From Ktedonospora formicarum (GTDB lineage: Bacteria > Chloroflexota > Ktedonobacteria > Ktedonobacterales > Ktedonobacteraceae): a stretch of 64,000 bases of DNA. Both the position numbers and the translations under genes were made by a program. Location: positions 1,488,001 through 1,552,000 of the forward strand of contig NZ_BNJF01000002.1 of assembly GCF_016587355.1 (NCBI RefSeq). Direction: 5' to 3'. The notes below the pieces were generated by a model. That model made no database searches, was not told the origin of the DNA, and saw nothing but the letters and a program-made list of their open reading frames with translations. Shown one piece after another: positions 61,939-64,000 of the stretch (position 1 is the first letter of the stretch; every line of letters begins with the position of its first letter).

Positions 61939-63258
61939 TTACCCAATCTCTTTGGGTGCCAGCTCGCTCAGTGATGGAATGGCTCGTAGTCGACGGTTTA
62001 AGGTGGCGAACAGCGCAATGAGAGCTTGAGGCACAAAGAGCAGCACAACCGTCTGACCTGGACCAATCCATTGAATCAACAGCCCTGTGAGCGCGAGGCC
62101 CAGGGGCTGGCTGCCAAGAGAAAGGAGACGGAACACGCTCTGCACACGCCCCTGCAAATGGTCTGGGATCGCGATCATGCGATAGCTGAACTGGACGGAG
62201 TAAAAGATGGGCACGATAATGAAGCTCACTCCGTTGGCGACCCCTAACACCCAGAGGTTCGGCGCGACGGCCAGGGCGAGCCAGGAAACGGCCCAAACCC
62301 AGGCTGAAACGATCGTCAACGGACCAAAGGCGAAACGCTTTTGCAAGGGACCGCTCAGCACTGCTCCGGCAATACTGCCCACACCGCCACTAGCGAAGAG
62401 CATACCGATGGCAAGCGGCGTGGCATGCAGGTTCTGCGCCAGCACAATCAGGATCAACGTAAAACCGACCGTGGAGAAGACGAGGACCAGGGTCAGTAGG
62501 GCCAGGAAACGCAGGATGTGCTCGCGTCAGAGCCAGAGGAGACCCTCGCCGATCTCGTACCAGATTTTGCGTGGCTCCTCTGCGCGCTCCTCTTGGAAAC
62601 GCGCGCGCATCAAGAAGACGCTCAGTACCGACCAAACATATGAGATGGCGTCGGTCAGAAACGGGACAGCCGGCCCGATGCCATAGAGCAAACCGCCCAG
62701 AAACGGTCCCAGCGTCCAGGAGGTCGAGTTGATGGCCTGATTCTGCGCGCTGGCGGCGGGTATCTGCTCTTTGGGCACCAAGTGCGGCAGGCAGGCGATC
62801 TCGGCCACCGAAAAGAAGGTCATCAGCGTCCCTTCGACCAGCGCGACCAGGCAGATTTGGAGAAGGCTTAGGTGCCCCAACCAGAGCGCTACGGGAATGC
62901 TGCCTAGGGCAAGCGCTCGCCCGGTATCGCAGATCAGCATCACCCGCTTTCGATCCCAACGGTCGATCAACGCGCCCGCAGGCAGGCAGAGAATAGCAAA
63001 AGGCAAACTATCCAGAGCACCAACCAATCCTGCCTGAGTCGCTGAGTGCGTAATGCCCAGGACCAGCAGCGGAAAGGCTAGCAGCGAAACCTGGCTGCCG
63101 ACGCTTGAGAGGAGCTGGCTGCTCCAGAGCAGCATAAAATCGCGATTGCGCCAGAGCGACGGATAGCGAGGCGTCACCGCCACTTCCGCTGGCGTTAAGA
63201 TGAGTTCAGAAGAGCGCGAGCTTTCCTCGCCGCCTGGTTGATCGTGTATTTGATTCAT
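61939..63258 (-). pseudogene. MFS transporter with one in-frame TGA
   Basis: Two frames in the same phase form one MFS_3-type exporter of about 440 residues: from ATG 63258 (NRDFMLLWSSQLLSSVGSQVS, LPAGALIDRWDRKRVMLICDTGRALALG) to a TGA at 62527-62529 (EGLLWL-stop-REHILRFLALL), then on through ILIVLAQNLHATPLAIGMLFASGGVGSIAGA to RLRAIPSLSELAPKEIG and stop at 61939. A CGA-to-TGA change would explain it. There is no other defect, so the gene is either freshly broken or carries a sequencing error. A longer start at 63327 is less likely. Confidence 0.8.
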
Positions 63259-63327
63259 ATTACTTGCTTCACCCAAAAACTGGAAAACAGCAGTCACGCT
63301 CCGCAAAAAGATTGGCCTCGACAGCAA

Positions 63328-63722
63328 AGCGCCTCTCTTCCCACCTTGGAAACGGGAAATGGAAATCTTTATTGTATGGATGGCCCGTCAACACCCCACG
63401 GCACCTGCGCTTTCCTCATCAGGCAACAACTGCCTGACAGGCATAGACAACGCAGACGGTTAGTGTATACGGGAACAGGAAGAGTTACAAGCGTTTTCCG
63501 CGCAACGATTGGGCAGACGATACCATCCCCATGAGGGATCAAAGTATGAACGGACGCCTGCGCGAATCACATATCTGATAGTGCTACCAGGATTAGTAGC
63601 TTTGAGAGGTCGCGAACATCACAACAAGCATGCACCATGTAGCAAGTTGCAGGAGCAACGACTGGAACAGATTGTTGTTCCCTGGCAAGAGCTGTTCTTT
63701 TTGCTCGATGGACGTTGCGTAT
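63328..63722. other. Intergenic region near right edge
   Basis: About 395 bases with a few short frames on both strands; none has a ribosome site or a motif I recognise. Confidence 0.45.
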
Positions 63723-64000
63723 TCAGATGTGACAGGCTTCCTCGCACATGAAGTCCTGTACGTGAGGATGAAGCGTTAGAAGACCTTCATCGCGAAGGTG
63801 GAGGTAGTACTCATGTTTGTTCCTTTCGCGTAGTAGGCCAAGCATAGCAAAGAAAATCCCATCAGTCAAGAGGCCGCCAGCCAAAACTGTTACGGATCGG
63901 CATACCCTGTTTGCAGCCATTGTCACGATGCGAGGGAATATGCCTGTGTCGGCAAGCAGTTGGTTGGCCGGCAAACGCAATTGGGGTGAGTGTTTGAGCA
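63723..64000 (-). CDS. Unidentified protein, C-terminal part, cut by window edge
   Basis: The frame is open from base 64000 (reading leftwards) to the stop at 63723, so the start lies outside the window; a TTG at 63980 is an unlikely start. It gives about 92 residues: LPANQLLADTGIFPRIVTMAANRV, then a hydrophobic stretch SVTVLAGGLLTDGIFFAMLGLL, a charged segment RERNKHEYYLHLRDEG, and a C-terminus with two Cys near the end (DFMCEEACHI). I do not recognise the family. Confidence 0.4.
   Translation of the reverse strand, partial: LKHSPQLRLPANQLLADTGIFPRIVTMAANRVCRSVTVLAGGLLTDGIFFAMLGLLRERNKHEYYLHLRDEGLLTLHPHVQDFMCEEACHI

Noticed and set aside
61939..63258. TGA in the MFS gene as a selenocysteine codon
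   Set aside because: MFS transporters have no selenocysteine members and no SECIS-like hairpin follows the TGA; a nonsense change is simpler.
1..64000. tRNA or rRNA genes
   Set aside because: No tRNA T-arm signature or rRNA segment was noticed by eye; a covariance-model scan would be needed to exclude one fully.

Overview
The window looks like a chromosomal stretch of a soil-type, multicellular-lifestyle bacterium, most likely a member of the Ktedonobacteria (Chloroflexota). The evidence is indirect: eukaryotic-like Ser/Thr kinases (one with a huge TPR tail), HEAT and pentapeptide repeat proteins, many small one- or two-gene transcription units each with its own regulator (MarR, PadR, TetR, AraC, ArsR-like), many GNAT and MFS proteins, middling GC content, and decayed insertion sequences. 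No rRNA, tRNA or CRISPR array was seen. The lineage is an inference, not a measurement.

Layout. 1-2315: decayed genes (a Ser/Thr kinase broken by a frameshift and cut by the window edge, a HEAT-repeat gene with an in-frame stop, a frameshifted GNAT gene), next to an apparently intact IS4-type element (2357-3841). 4100-5608: tryptophanase with a candidate Trp-containing leader peptide and attenuator. 6326-9140: a class V PLP enzyme, a secreted glutamine-rich tandem-repeat protein and a phosphinothricin-type acetyltransferase. 9586-10653: a GC-rich membrane-protein gene with its own GC-rich terminator, probably acquired. 11004-16105: a coupled pair, a TPR-tailed Ser/Thr kinase and a NERD-nuclease/pseudokinase fusion. 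16888-24585: DUF1294 protein, UppP, an SDR, a membrane protein, an ArsR-like/MFS pair and a DinB protein. 24723-31696: a DrrAB-like ABC exporter with two distant palindromic operators, a methyltransferase, a PAS histidine kinase and an unknown protein. 31727-39860: GNAT, a TetR remnant, a MarR/hydrolase pair with an operator array, a GT39-like membrane transferase, a pentapeptide protein, a peroxiredoxin preceded by a 47-bp tandem repeat, and a truncated haemoglobin.

40200-46377: a TnpB remnant, then an AraC regulator divergent from a cupin, Zn-alcohol dehydrogenase, DUF2255, aldo/keto reductase and MFS run that looks like a carbonyl or xenobiotic-stress module. 46525-51664: a YndJ/TIGR01777/small-peptide unit divergent from a TetR gene over a perfect 19-bp operator, and a CocE-type hydrolase. 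51724-52379: a perfect 44-bp palindrome and a PadR gene. 53115-60157: S9 peptidase, M20 peptidase fragment, a secreted gamma-crystallin/I36-like protein, and a three-gene unit ending in a cytochrome P450. 60577-64000: isochorismatase-like hydrolase, an IS6 transposase fragment, an MFS gene with a single in-frame stop, and an unidentified gene running off the right edge.

The most promising candidates for something new are the tryptophanase leader (5552-5608), the TPR-kinase/NERD-pseudokinase operon (11004-16105) and the P450 operon with two unrecognised partners (56981-60157). All functional calls come from reading motifs by eye; no database search was run.
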